Positions 47,588 through 56,745 are shown, numbered from the stretch's first letter. The stretch: 64,000 nt of DNA from Caballeronia sp. SBC1 (GCF_011493005.1 NZ_CP049158.1:1550001-1614000); one strand, 5' to 3'. Numbers and translations are program-made. Notes: generated from the letters alone by a model not told the origin.

Positions 47588-49159
47588 ATGAGCACCGCGC
47601 CCGCCGCGTCGCCTGCGTCCTCCCCGCCGCCGCCGTTGAAAGGCGGCCAACTGGTTCTCGCGACCATTGCTGTGGCGCTCGCCACGTTCATGAACGTGCT
47701 CGACTCATCGATCGCGAACGTCGCCATCCCGACTATTTCCGGCAATCTCGGCGTTTCCGTCGATGAAGGCACGTGGGTCGTGACGGTATTCGCGGCCGCT
47801 AATGCCGTGTCGATTCCACTGACCGGCTGGCTGACGCAGCGCATTGGGCAGATCAAGCTGTTTGTTGGCGCGATTCTGTTGTTTGTCATTTCTTCCTGGC
47901 TTTGCGGGCTTGCACCAACACTGCCGATCCTGCTCGCCGCGCGGGTTTTGCAAGGCGCGGTCGCGGGGCCGTTGATTCCGCTGTCGCAGGCGATCTTGCT
48001 GGGTTCGTATCCGAAGGAGAAAGCGTCCATGGCGCTTTCCCTTTGGGCGATGACCGCCGTTGTCGGGCCGATCGCCGGACCGGCTTTAGGCGGCTGGATT
48101 ACCGACAGCTATAGCTGGTCGTGGATCTTCTATATCAACATTCCCGTCGGGTTATTCGCCGCCAGTGTCACATGGTTTATTTACCGCAAACGTGAATCGG
48201 CCACGCGTAAAGCACCCATCGATACGATCGGGCTCATATTGCTGATTGCCTGGGTGGCGTCGCTGCAGATCATGCTCGACAAGGGTCGGGATCTTGACTG
48301 GTTTTCATCGCCGCTGATCGTATGGCTCGGGATCATTGCGTTGATTGCCTTTGCGCTTTTTGTAGTCTGGGAATTGACCGATGCCAATCCCGTCGTCGAT
48401 CTCCGGCTGTTCGCCGGGCGGAATTTCTTTGGTGGCACGGTCGCCATTTCCGTGGCTTACGGGGTGTTCTTCGGCAACCTTGTTTTGTTGCCGCAATGGC
48501 TGCAGGAGTATCTGAATTACCGTTCCGTTGATGCCGGGCTGGTGACCGCTCCGTTGGGAATCTTTGCGGTGATTCTCGCGCCGGTCATGGGGCGGGTTTT
48601 ACCCCGGACCGACGCGCGTGTTGTCGCAACCATGGCGTTTATCGGCTTCGCCATTGTGTTTTACATGCGCTCTAAATATGTGATTGAGGTCGATACCTGG
48701 CACCTGGTCTTGCCGACGCTTTTACAGGGCATTCCAATGGCGCTGTTTTTCGTGCCGTTGACGTCGATTATCTTGTCGGGGCTGCCGCCGTCGAAGATTC
48801 CGGCTGCGGCGGGGTTATCGAATTTTGCGCGGGTATTTTGCGGGGCGGTGGGGACATCGCTTGCAGGCAATGAGTGGACGAATCGGATAGCCCTGCATCA
48901 TGAGCGGCTGACCGAGCAAGCTAATGTAAATAATCCGATGTTCTTGCAGTCACTGCAGGCGACGCAAGGGACGTTGAATGTTAGCGAAGCTCAGGCGCGC
49001 GGGCTGTTCGATTTCACGGTGAATACCCAAGCCGCGATGATGGGCCTGAACGATGTCTTTTTTGCTTCCGCCATTATTTTCATTCTGATTATTCCGCTTA
49101 TCTGGATTACGAAGCGGGCGAAAGGCGGCGGGGGCGGAGCAGCGGCGGGGGCGCATTGA
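47588..49159 (+). CDS. MFS drug exporter, DHA2 (EmrB/QacA) family
   Basis: A 523-residue inner-membrane protein with about 14 transmembrane segments. Motif D1 LDSSIANVAIPTISGNLG, motif A region LTQRIGQIKLFVGA and motif C GPIAGPALGGWITDSYSWSWIFYINIPVG are present. Start at MSTAPAASP, with a Pro-rich tail before the first segment; the ribosome-binding site is poor, and a TTG 28 codons upstream is possible. No HlyD-type partner gene is adjacent. Substrate unknown. Confidence 0.92.
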   Translation: MSTAPAASPASSPPPPLKGGQLVLATIAVALATFMNVLDSSIANVAIPTISGNLGVSVDEGTWVVTVFAAANAVSIPLTGWLTQRIGQIKLFVGAILLFVISSWLCGLAPTLPILLAARVLQGAVAGPLIPLSQAILLGSYPKEKASMALSLWAMTAVVGPIAGPALGGWITDSYSWSWIFYINIPVGLFAASVTWFIYRKRESATRKAPIDTIGLILLIAWVASLQIMLDKGRDLDWFSSPLIVWLGIIALIAFALFVVWELTDANPVVDLRLFAGRNFFGGTVAISVAYGVFFGNLVLLPQWLQEYLNYRSVDAGLVTAPLGIFAVILAPVMGRVLPRTDARVVATMAFIGFAIVFYMRSKYVIEVDTWHLVLPTLLQGIPMALFFVPLTSIILSGLPPSKIPAAAGLSNFARVFCGAVGTSLAGNEWTNRIALHHERLTEQANVNNPMFLQSLQATQGTLNVSEAQARGLFDFTVNTQAAMMGLNDVFFASAIIFILIIPLIWITKRAKGGGGGAAAGAH

Positions 49160-49321
49160 GTTTGGATTGCGAGGAGTATTCGCCAGCGCTCGGGGGTTGG
49201 GGTGGACGTTTGGCGGTCCACCTCCGCGAGATCCGCGTTCGGAAAGCGAGTAACGATCAATTCAAACGCTGTTTGCAGCGTGTCAGCCGCAACTTGGCCG
49301 ACGTCGCTACGCTTGATTTGC

Positions 49322-49684
49322 CTAGTCGCAAATGGCGATGATCTGGTTCAACTGCTCACACGCTGCTGCAAACACGTCATCGGGTGCATGCTTCCACGGA
49401 TGGGCCTTCGCTCCCCGCGCTCGCCAATCAAAAGATTTGGGCTGGTGCCCAAGCACGTAGCTCGTAACGTTTCTCGGCCCCTGGAACTTGATCGCAAACG
49501 GATTTGTTTTGTTGAACGCCGCTGTCGTCATGGGTAGTCCGATAACGATCCCGGTGCGCTCGTTGAATGGCTTCGGTGACAAGACCAGCATAGGGTGCAT
49601 ATCCTTCATCTCGCGACCGACCTGAGGGTTGCAGTCAATCCATATAATGTCGCGTCGATCCGGCACCCACGAAGCTACTGCCAT
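49322..49684 (-). CDS. Type II toxin, PemK/MazF family
   Basis: A 120-residue endoribonuclease-type toxin. VPDRRDIIWIDCNPQVGREMKD carries the RGDI-like first loop and the conserved Gly-Arg-Glu, and MLVLSPKPFNERTGIVIGLPMTT is the core strand pair with the catalytic Thr region. The ATG overlaps the antitoxin stop codon by one base (TGATG). Expected to cleave mRNA when free of the antitoxin. Confidence 0.9.
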   Translation of the reverse strand: MAVASWVPDRRDIIWIDCNPQVGREMKDMHPMLVLSPKPFNERTGIVIGLPMTTAAFNKTNPFAIKFQGPRNVTSYVLGHQPKSFDWRARGAKAHPWKHAPDDVFAAACEQLNQIIAICD

Positions 49685-49938
49685 CAAAATTCCTCCGCGC
49701 CGATACGGCCCGTGGCCATCGCCTCACCGCCGTGCATTGCAGGATCGAACTTCGCCAGTTTCTCCGCGAGCGTGAGCTTGCGAGGACCCACCGGCTTCAC
49801 CGTCACGCCGATCTCGTCAGTCGTCACCTCGACCTCCTGACCGACCTCGAAATGCGCAGAGCGTGCGATCGCGGCAGGGATGCGAACAGCCAGGCTGTTT
49901 CCCCACTGCTGGATGGTGAGCGTTGCTGTTTTTGCCAT
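49684..49938 (-). CDS. Type II antitoxin, PemI/MazE (AbrB fold)
   Basis: An 84-residue antitoxin. TLTIQQWGNSLAVRIPAAIA is the swapped-hairpin AbrB/MazE DNA-binding domain, and the acidic, flexible C-terminus (about 60-84) should occupy the toxin's active site. GGGAGG precedes the start by about ten bases. It should bind the direct repeats found just upstream and repress the operon together with the toxin. Confidence 0.9.
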   Translation of the reverse strand: MAKTATLTIQQWGNSLAVRIPAAIARSAHFEVGQEVEVTTDEIGVTVKPVGPRKLTLAEKLAKFDPAMHGGEAMATGRIGAEEF

Positions 49939-49965
49939 GATCCCAACCTCCCTTTCGACGTTGAG

Positions 49966-50009
49966 ACAAGTCTATACGCTTTACGGGCAGGTTTCAACAC
50001 GTCTATACG
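49966..50009. promoter_or_regulatory. Paired direct repeats, likely MazE/PemI operator
   Basis: ACAAGTCTATACG (49966-49978) and ACACGTCTATACG (49997-50009) match at 12 of 13 positions and are 31 bases apart, about three helical turns. The copy nearer the gene overlaps a TATAGA-like -10 box on the minus strand, with TTGAAA upstream of it. Confidence 0.6.
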
Positions 50010-50047
50010 ACTTAAGCACCCTTGTGATCAATGATGCGTCTGTGTCA

Positions 50048-50120
50048 GCAACCCGGCATTAACCCACAATCGCTAACTCGGAGCCCAGTACCCCAGAAAC
50101 CCGAGCGCAAGCGAAAATCA
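50048..50120. repeat. Extragenic repeat, copy B
   Basis: Begins GCAACCCGGCATTAAC and ends GAGCGCAAGCGAAAATCA, like copy A at 30995-31115, three bases past the stop codon of the neighbouring exporter gene. Confidence 0.6.
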
Positions 50121-50122
50121 CC

Positions 50123-51775
50123 CTACCCCTTCCGAAACGTAATGTGCGAAACCCTCCGCACCATCAGCACGGCCGACAACGCCGCGACCGCGGTCAGCGC
50201 CACGCCAATGTGAATCGACTGCACGAGCACCTCGCGGGCGCTCTCGATCATCGCTGGGCCGTCCAGCCCGGCCGGCACCAGATCGGCCAGCAACTTCCCC
50301 CGCAACACGGAATCAATCAGGATTCGCGGATCGTCAAATCTTGGCAGCCACACGGTACTAGCCGGCTCGCCGAGCACTCGCAGCGTGCGTGTAATCACAT
50401 CGCGATAATGATGCTGCACGATCACCGCGACCACGCTCGTCCCGAGCATCCCGCCGACCATGCGCGTGGATTGCAGCAACGCCGTGGTAATACCGAAGCG
50501 CTCGCGACCGGCAATCTCCTGCCCGAATACATTCAGGTTGTTCAGCACGAAACCCAGCCCAATACCAATGCCCGCCATCGGAATCTCGATCCAGATATGC
50601 GGCGTGGAAGCATCGGCGAACGCCAGCGCAATACACGCGAATAACAGCAACGTGAATCCAATCGACAAGATGAACGTAGGCTTGCGCAAATGAATCACAA
50701 TGCGCGTGTTGATGAAACTGCCAATGGCAATAAACATTGCAATCGGCGTAGCAAGTAATCCAGCCTCCTGCGGCGATAAACCAAAACCACCCTGCAACAA
50801 AAGCGGCGCAAAAAAGATCAGCGAAAACATCACGAAACCCGACAGCGTCGACAACGTGAATAACGTAACAAGCTGCGGGTCTTTGAAGAGGTCGAGCGGA
50901 ATGATCGGATGCGTTGCGCGACGCTCACATATCAACAACGCTACCGCGCCGCCAGCCACACACGCGGCCAACACCACGTTCCCCGTGGTCAGGCCGCTCT
51001 TCGGCACCGCTTCAATGAACGCCTGCAAGCCGCCCAGCACAAGGGCAACCAGCACCGCGCCCAGCCAGTCGATCTTCACCTCACCCTCGCGCGGCCGATG
51101 GAAATTCGGCAAATGCGCCCAGATGAAATAAAACGCGGCAATTCCCACCGGCAGGTTGATCAGGAAGGTCGAGCGCCATCCCCAATGCTCGCTCATCCAC
51201 CCACCCAGCGACGGCCCCGCCGCCGTCCCAATCCCATACGACGCCGCCATGACCACTTGCCAGCGCACCCGCAAACGCGGATCGGGAAAGAGATCGGGAA
51301 TGGATGCGAACGCCGTGCCGACCATCATCCCGCCACCCACGCCCTGCAACCCCCGGGCGATGACCAGGAACAGCATGTCGTTGGCCACGCCGCACAGCAC
51401 CGAAGCTGCCGTGAACGTGATCACCGCGGCAATCACGAACCGCTTTCGGCCGAAATAATCGCCAAGCCGGCCGAATACCGGCACCGTCACCACCGACGCC
51501 AGCAAATACGCGCTCGCAATCCACGCGTAATACTCGAAACCATGCAATTCCGCGACGATCGACGGCAGCGCGGTACTGACCACGGTCTGGTCAAGCGCGA
51601 CCAGCATATTGACGAGACCAATGCCGAGCATCGCGAGAAGCGCGTGGCGAAAAGGCAGTGGAGAGGTGGATTCGGGATGCGGCGGGGAGGCGGACTGAGG
51701 CACGGGCTGGAAACTAGGAGAGTAAAAATAGAGGGAATCGATACAAACATCACGCCCCGGATTGTATGACGTCAT
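50123..51775 (-). CDS. MFS drug exporter, DHA2 (EmrB/QacA) family, second copy
   Basis: About 550 residues and 14 transmembrane segments. LDQTVVSTALPSIVAELHG (motif D1), VFGRLGDYFGRKRF (motif A) and GPSLGGWMSEHWGWRSTFLINLPVG (motif C) are clear. The start is uncertain: an ATG at 51775 has only a GGA upstream, an earlier ATG is at 51850, and the low-GC, non-coding-like codons before 51703 suggest that a GTG there may be real. It is divergent from the universal stress protein gene. Confidence 0.88.
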   Translation of the reverse strand: MTSYNPGRDVCIDSLYFYSPSFQPVPQSASPPHPESTSPLPFRHALLAMLGIGLVNMLVALDQTVVSTALPSIVAELHGFEYYAWIASAYLLASVVTVPVFGRLGDYFGRKRFVIAAVITFTAASVLCGVANDMLFLVIARGLQGVGGGMMVGTAFASIPDLFPDPRLRVRWQVVMAASYGIGTAAGPSLGGWMSEHWGWRSTFLINLPVGIAAFYFIWAHLPNFHRPREGEVKIDWLGAVLVALVLGGLQAFIEAVPKSGLTTGNVVLAACVAGGAVALLICERRATHPIIPLDLFKDPQLVTLFTLSTLSGFVMFSLIFFAPLLLQGGFGLSPQEAGLLATPIAMFIAIGSFINTRIVIHLRKPTFILSIGFTLLLFACIALAFADASTPHIWIEIPMAGIGIGLGFVLNNLNVFGQEIAGRERFGITTALLQSTRMVGGMLGTSVVAVIVQHHYRDVITRTLRVLGEPASTVWLPRFDDPRILIDSVLRGKLLADLVPAGLDGPAMIESAREVLVQSIHIGVALTAVAALSAVLMVRRVSHITFRKG

Positions 51776-51932
51776 TATTTCATCCGGTTGGTCAGGATCG
51801 AAGGGTTGTCGATCAAGGGGAACATTAGTCGGATTATTACTGTCGTACATTTGTAAGCCAGGCAATCAGACGTGACCCGTTTCATCGACTTAAACACCGT
51901 CGTTTGCATTTCAACCGCCGAAGGAGAACCGT

Positions 51933-52409
51933 ATGTTCAAAAGAATCGTCGTGGCTATTGACGGCAGCCGCACTTCGCGCCGCGCATTCGAATCCGCGCT
52001 CGAACTCGCCGCCACCCACGGTGCGGTGCTGCAGCCCTATTACGTGGTCGAAAACGCGCCGGTCTATTACGACGTGCCGGGCTACGACCCCTCCATCCTG
52101 CGCGATGAGCTCGCCGACCAGGGCGCCAAACTCGCCGACGAAGCGAACGCTGAGATGAAACAGCGCGGCGTGCAGGGCGCAGTGGCAATTGCCGAAGGTT
52201 CGTCGGTGGACGATGTCGCGGAAATGGTGCTCGCCGCCGCCACGGCGTTCAACGCGGACCTGCTCGTGATGGGCACGCACGGCCGCAAGGGCTTCCAGCG
52301 GCTGCTACTCGGCAGTGTCGCGGAAAGGTGCCTGCGCCAGGCGACGCTGCCGGTGCTGCTGATTCCCGCGAGCTCCGGGACCGGCGCAACGACTGGCGCA
52401 AAGTTATAA
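51933..52409 (+). CDS. Universal stress protein, UspA family
   Basis: A 158-residue alpha/beta protein. FKRIVVAIDGSRTSRRAFESAL is the first strand and loop, and the ATP-binding motif GxxGxxGxxxxxxGS appears as GTHGRKGFQRLLLGSVAER, so it belongs to the nucleotide-binding branch. AAGGAG sits six bases before the ATG. It lies directly upstream of an FNR regulator, a common pairing for genes used when oxygen is low. Confidence 0.93.
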   Translation: MFKRIVVAIDGSRTSRRAFESALELAATHGAVLQPYYVVENAPVYYDVPGYDPSILRDELADQGAKLADEANAEMKQRGVQGAVAIAEGSSVDDVAEMVLAAATAFNADLLVMGTHGRKGFQRLLLGSVAERCLRQATLPVLLIPASSGTGATTGAKL

Positions 52410-52492
52410 AAAACGCCGAGGTGGACGAGCGACAGCGCTTTCACGCGACGTTTTGCCACCCGGGGGCGGATCGCATCGATGGGACAATTTCC

Positions 52493-52506
52493 TTGTTCCA
52501 GATCAA
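52493..52506. promoter_or_regulatory. FNR box before the FNR-family gene
   Basis: TTGTTCCAGATCAA fits TTGAT-N4-ATCAA at 9 of 10 positions. It is 24 bases upstream of the fnr-like start codon, so it overlaps a position where FNR would repress its own gene. Confidence 0.6.
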
Positions 52507-52529
52507 AACGAACTAAAAGCGAGCGAACC

Positions 52530-53270
52530 ATGCAAACCGTCCACGAGGCCCCAGTTCCTCTGCCCAGCGCCCCCTCGCGCCACGCCGCTCATTGCTCGAC
52601 CTGCGCGTTGAAGCACTACTGCCTGCCTCAAGGCCTGTCCCCCGACGACGTCAACAGGCTCCAGAGGGTTATCGTCACCGCCCGCACGATCAAGCGGGGC
52701 GAAACTTTGTTTCGCGTTGGCGATACGTTCGATACCCTCTACGCCATCCGCTCCGGCTCGATCAAAACGGTTGTATCAACGCCGAACGGCAACGGCCGCG
52801 AACAGGTCATGGGCCTTCATCTCGGTGGTGACGCACTCGGCCTCGAAGGATTCGATAATGGCCGGCACGCGTGCCACGCCATCGCCCTCGAAGACAGTTC
52901 GGTCTGCCTGATCCCCTATGTGCACTTTGAGCGCGCCTGCCGCGAAACCAGCGCGCTCCAGCGCCGCCTGCTGCAGTTGCTGAGCCGCGAAGTCGTCCGA
53001 AAGGCGACCCAAACCCTGATCCTCGGCACGTTGCGCGCCGACGAGCGGGTTGCCGCCCTGCTGCTCGATCTCTCCGCCCGGCTGACCCGCCGCGGTTATG
53101 CGGGCAACGAGTTCAACCTGCGCCTCACGCGCGATGACATGGGGAGTTTTCTCGGCATCACGCTGGAAACGGTCAGCCGGACGCTGTCGCGTTTTCAGGC
53201 GAAGGGCCTGATTGAAGCAAACGGCAAGCTCATCCACATCCTCGACTTCGACGGCCTCCGCGCGATCTAG
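52530..53270 (+). CDS. Crp/Fnr family regulator, [4Fe-4S] oxygen sensor (FNR type)
   Basis: A 246-residue FNR-like regulator. Cys22, Cys25 and Cys31 (HCSTCALKHYC) plus Cys126 (SVCLIPY) match the four cluster ligands of E. coli FNR, so it should bind an oxygen-labile [4Fe-4S] cluster. The cyclic-nucleotide-binding-like barrel is central, and the recognition helix GITLETVSRTLSRFQAKG carries the Glu/Ser/Arg set that reads TTGAT-N4-ATCAA. Its own promoter holds such a box. Confidence 0.93.
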   Translation: MQTVHEAPVPLPSAPSRHAAHCSTCALKHYCLPQGLSPDDVNRLQRVIVTARTIKRGETLFRVGDTFDTLYAIRSGSIKTVVSTPNGNGREQVMGLHLGGDALGLEGFDNGRHACHAIALEDSSVCLIPYVHFERACRETSALQRRLLQLLSREVVRKATQTLILGTLRADERVAALLLDLSARLTRRGYAGNEFNLRLTRDDMGSFLGITLETVSRTLSRFQAKGLIEANGKLIHILDFDGLRAI

Positions 53271-53402
53271 CTTCCTGGCCCGATTCTTCGGCCGCTTCTC
53301 CGGCCCCGCTTCTTTGGCTCGCGTGTCATCCAAGCAGGCTTGGCATGCCCTCTGCTACGATTTATCGTTCTGCATCGGCCCATGCCCGGAGACAAGAGCG
53401 AA

Positions 53403-54746
53403 ATGAATCGCGAACCTACCCCGCTGCATCCGCTGCTCGTCCGTCTGCGCGAAGCGCGCCAGACCACTGACGCGTTGTTCGCCATCGTCAAACCCGAATT
53501 CCTGTATGAACGCCCGATTTCCGAGCGGCATCGGATTGTGTTCTACATCGGGCATTTGGAGGCCTTCGACCGCAATCTGCTCGATCAGCGGCTCTTCAAC
53601 CTGCCCAGCCCGAATCCCGAGTTCGACCAGTTATTCGCGTTCGGCATTGATCCCGTCGATGGCGGCCTGCCGAGCGATCAGCCTCAAGACTGGCCGTCGC
53701 TCGCCACAATTCGCGCGTATGTGCAGCGGATTCGCGATGACATCGACGCGCGTTTCGATCCTGTGCAAATTACAAAACGTGCAGATAAGCAAGACAATCC
53801 CATCGCTCTCGAAGCCACGCCCGAGACGCTGCTGGAGGTCGCGATCGAGCACAGGCTGATGCACGCGGAAACGCTCGCCTACATGTTGCATCAGTTGCCG
53901 CTGCATCAGAAAACCGGACCCGCGGTCACCGAAGACACCGCGGAGCACCCGCTCGACGAGACCCTGCCAAGGGAAATGGTCCACGTGCCTGCGGGCAGGA
54001 CCACGCTTGGTCTTCCGCGTGACGGCGGCACGTTCGGCTGGGACAACGAATTCGGTGAACATCGCGTGGATGTGCCGGCGTTCGAGATGGATCGCTACAT
54101 GGTGACGAATTCGGACTGGCTGGATTTCATCGATGCCGGCGGTTACGCGCATCGCGATTACTGGCGAGACAGCGACTGGGTGTGGAAAGAACGTGAAGGC
54201 ATCGATAAGCCGGCGTTCTGGGTGCGTGAAGATTCGTCAGCGGAATCAAGGGGATCATTGAAAGGCTCACGCTGGAAGCTGCGGACCATGTTCGCCGAGA
54301 TCCCCTTGCCGGCCGACTGGCCGGTGTATGTGAGTCACGCTGAAGCCAGCGCGTATGCAAAATGGGCGGGTAAGTCGCTGCCAACAGAAGCGCAATGGCA
54401 ACGTGCCGCCGAGGCCGCCCCGCTCGCCCAGCAGGGCAATTTCGATTTCCGCCGATGGGAGCCATCACCGGTTCAGGCTCACCCGGAGAATCGCAGCGCG
54501 GCGGGCGTAGTGGGGCAGTTTGGCAACGGCTGGGAATGGACATCGACGACCTTTGGGCCGTTGCCCGGTTTCGAGCCGTTTCCGTTCTACCTGGGTTACT
54601 CCGCGAACTTCTACGACGACCAGCATTTCGTGCTCAAAGGCGGCTCACCGCGTACGGCAGCTTGCATGCTGAGACCAAGTTTTCGTAACTGGTTTCAAGC
54701 GCATTATCAGTACGTGTACGCAGGATTTCGCTGCGTGCGAGGGTGA
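53403..54746 (+). CDS. EgtB-like nonheme iron enzyme (DinB + formylglycine-type domain)
   Basis: A 447-residue two-domain enzyme. The N-terminal DinB-like helical domain has the iron motif HX3HXE at His150, His154 and Glu156 (HRLMHAE), with an earlier His in FYIGHLEAF. The C-terminal sulfatase-modifying-factor-type domain runs from about residue 190 (MVHVPAGRTTLGLP) to FRNWFQAHYQYVYAGFRCVRG. EgtB enzymes join sulfur to hercynine to make ergothioneine, and relatives make selenoneine. No egtD, senB or senC gene is adjacent, so the product is open. Confidence 0.82.
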   Translation: MNREPTPLHPLLVRLREARQTTDALFAIVKPEFLYERPISERHRIVFYIGHLEAFDRNLLDQRLFNLPSPNPEFDQLFAFGIDPVDGGLPSDQPQDWPSLATIRAYVQRIRDDIDARFDPVQITKRADKQDNPIALEATPETLLEVAIEHRLMHAETLAYMLHQLPLHQKTGPAVTEDTAEHPLDETLPREMVHVPAGRTTLGLPRDGGTFGWDNEFGEHRVDVPAFEMDRYMVTNSDWLDFIDAGGYAHRDYWRDSDWVWKEREGIDKPAFWVREDSSAESRGSLKGSRWKLRTMFAEIPLPADWPVYVSHAEASAYAKWAGKSLPTEAQWQRAAEAAPLAQQGNFDFRRWEPSPVQAHPENRSAAGVVGQFGNGWEWTSTTFGPLPGFEPFPFYLGYSANFYDDQHFVLKGGSPRTAACMLRPSFRNWFQAHYQYVYAGFRCVRG

Positions 54747-54806
54747 TGGCAACACCGGGTTCATCGGCGTCCTGAACCCGGACCATTTCTGTATTTTGCG
54801 TGGGGC

Positions 54807-55949
54807 TCATGGCTCGGGGCCAATGTCCGTCGCAGCCTCTGCGGACTCGGTCAGCCACACGAGCTTCTCCATGTTCGACTGGTGCATGCTCTTCGACGTA
54901 AGCCGGATATCGACCCGGTTGACCACGACCAGATCAAGCGACGGCACAATGACTGCGTATTGCCCGTGGTTACCGTCAGCCCAATAGGTCGCCCGCAGAA
55001 GAGCCACCTTCGGACCGCGCGGACCGCTTGCGGGCGTGCTCGTCCACCACATGTATCCGTAGCCGCCCGTAGGCGTATTGGAATAGGAATGAGTCGATTC
55101 GGCGACCCAGCTTGCGGGAACAATCTGCCGGTCACGCCAGCGGCCGTCGTGCAGGTACAGCAGTGCAAAGCGCGCTAAATCGCGGGTACTCATGTCAATT
55201 GGATACGCCGGATATAGGGTAGCAAGTCCGCCCGAAACATAGCGCCCGTCCGTTGGACGATAGTCCTGCATGCCGATCGGATCCGCAATATCAGTTCGCA
55301 GTGCTTCGAAGATGTGCTGACCGGTCGCCTTTTCGTAGATCGCGCCGAGCGTGTTGAAATCCCAGTTGTTGTAGTACCAGAACGTACCCGGTGCGTGACT
55401 GCCGCGTGGCGGCTTGGACGCCTCCATCCCTGCCGTCTCATATACCGTGGGATGATAGACACCCGAGCGCGCTTCGAGCAGCATGCGCACGCTTGCCTGC
55501 TTCTCGGCGGGTGTCAGCGACGGCTGGTTATCGTCTATACCGAGCTGCTCCAGCGTCTCGTCCGGATGGATCTGGCCTCGGGCCACCGCAATTCCAATCA
55601 GGGCGCTCATGAAGCTCTTTCTCCCCGAATAGAGATTCGACCTCCTTGAAACATCGCCCCACTCAGCGACGACCAGACCATGCTGAATGATCATGCCGGA
55701 TGTCGACCCGTCCCGTTTTGCGTAGGCCACGGCCTGGTCGATTCCTTGCGGCGAGAAGCCTAGCGCTGCAGGGTCCGCCCGAGTCCATTCAGCGCCGGGG
55801 AACGGCGACTGCGCGCTGTAGTCGCCAGGAGCAAGAGCCGACGCAGCGGCCGATTCTGGCGGCGGACCCGACGCGCACGCGCCAAGCATCAATGCGAGCG
55901 CGATTGAACCGTACACGCCGGATAAAGACCTGATGAAGTTGCTTGCCAT
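54807..55949 (-). CDS. Serine hydrolase lipoprotein, beta-lactamase class C fold
   Basis: A 380-residue protein. It begins with a lipoprotein signal ending LGAC. SxxK appears as SGRK (LYSGRKSFMSALIG), and YYNNWDFNTLG holds the Tyr-x-Asn motif, so the active-site Ser and Lys are in place. Family members are esterases, peptidases or transpeptidase-like enzymes; real beta-lactam hydrolysis is not implied. No partner gene is obvious, and the next gene is on the same strand 56 bases upstream. Confidence 0.85.
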   Translation of the reverse strand: MASNFIRSLSGVYGSIALALMLGACASGPPPESAAASALAPGDYSAQSPFPGAEWTRADPAALGFSPQGIDQAVAYAKRDGSTSGMIIQHGLVVAEWGDVSRRSNLYSGRKSFMSALIGIAVARGQIHPDETLEQLGIDDNQPSLTPAEKQASVRMLLEARSGVYHPTVYETAGMEASKPPRGSHAPGTFWYYNNWDFNTLGAIYEKATGQHIFEALRTDIADPIGMQDYRPTDGRYVSGGLATLYPAYPIDMSTRDLARFALLYLHDGRWRDRQIVPASWVAESTHSYSNTPTGGYGYMWWTSTPASGPRGPKVALLRATYWADGNHGQYAVIVPSLDLVVVNRVDIRLTSKSMHQSNMEKLVWLTESAEAATDIGPEP

Positions 55950-56005
55950 TCGCTCTCCGTGATAGCTACGAACTTCTGGTTGATCATATGACGCTACCAG
56001 CGGAT

Positions 56006-56716
56006 CTATTGCGCCGGCACGTCATGCGCAAAATACTTCACGGCGTTGGGCCAAGCGCCGGGATGCCATTTGAAAGCGGCTCGTTCCGACACCCGAAAAT
56101 AATTGCGCTCCCCGGACTGAGTCATCAGCACACCACTTTCCCTGATCTGCGCCTCAGTACGATCCGAGGCGCGCACGATGCCGATATGGCCGGAGTGATG
56201 CGGATCAGGCGACTGGTAAGACACCACGACCAGCTTGCCCATGTTGGCGAGCGCCTGGGCCTGCTCTGGCGTGTCGACGCTGTACCAGCCTGCCTTGCGT
56301 CCCCGCGTGCTGTCAAACCATGCGGTCTGCGCATTGGCAAGCAATTCCTGCGCGTGACCCGGCGGACGCAGCATGTAGACGCCGACACGTTCGCCCATCG
56401 CCGCGGCAAGCGCACTGCAGTGCGTGTCGGCCTCGCGCCCTTTGTAGTCAGCCGGCTCGTCAGGGACACCCGTCTCCCAGTTCACATGCCGGTGCTTTGA
56501 CCAAAGATTCTCTACGTCGGACTCGTCAAGAACCTTGAGAATGTTGCGTGCGGCTGGGGTGATCGGGCCGCAGCACGGACCGGTTTGCGACACCGTGACC
56601 GCCGGTGGAGTCTGGACCTGTGACTGTGACTCGTCCAATGCACAAGCGCCAAGCGACAACGCGAGCACGCTCAGTGCCACCGCGTTCGCCAACGGCTTCG
56701 TGATGTCGTTCGTCAT
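56006..56716 (-). CDS. Lipoprotein with Cys/His amidase-like features
   Basis: A 236-residue lipoprotein (signal ending LGACALD). After a linker, THCSALAAAMGERVGVYMLRPPG has a Cys at the start of a helix, and HHSGHIGIVRASD has the His on a strand, the layout of NlpC/P60 and CHAP cysteine peptidases that cut cell-wall peptides. A pair of Cys (PCCG) lies near residue 48. I infer a cell-wall hydrolase or a decayed relative; no closer family was recognised. Confidence 0.65.
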   Translation of the reverse strand: MTNDITKPLANAVALSVLALSLGACALDESQSQVQTPPAVTVSQTGPCCGPITPAARNILKVLDESDVENLWSKHRHVNWETGVPDEPADYKGREADTHCSALAAAMGERVGVYMLRPPGHAQELLANAQTAWFDSTRGRKAGWYSVDTPEQAQALANMGKLVVVSYQSPDPHHSGHIGIVRASDRTEAQIRESGVLMTQSGERNYFRVSERAAFKWHPGAWPNAVKYFAHDVPAQ

Positions 56717-56745
56717 CCCCGTTCCTTAATTTTTTTATGAGCAGC

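Noticed and set aside
49201..49222. GGTGGAC/GTCCACC hairpin after the exporter gene as terminator
   Set aside because: The stem is only seven bases and no T-run follows on either strand.
51881..51894. TTCATCGACTTAAA as an FNR box for the universal stress gene
   Set aside because: Only 7 of 10 positions agree with TTGAT-N4-ATCAA, too weak to list.
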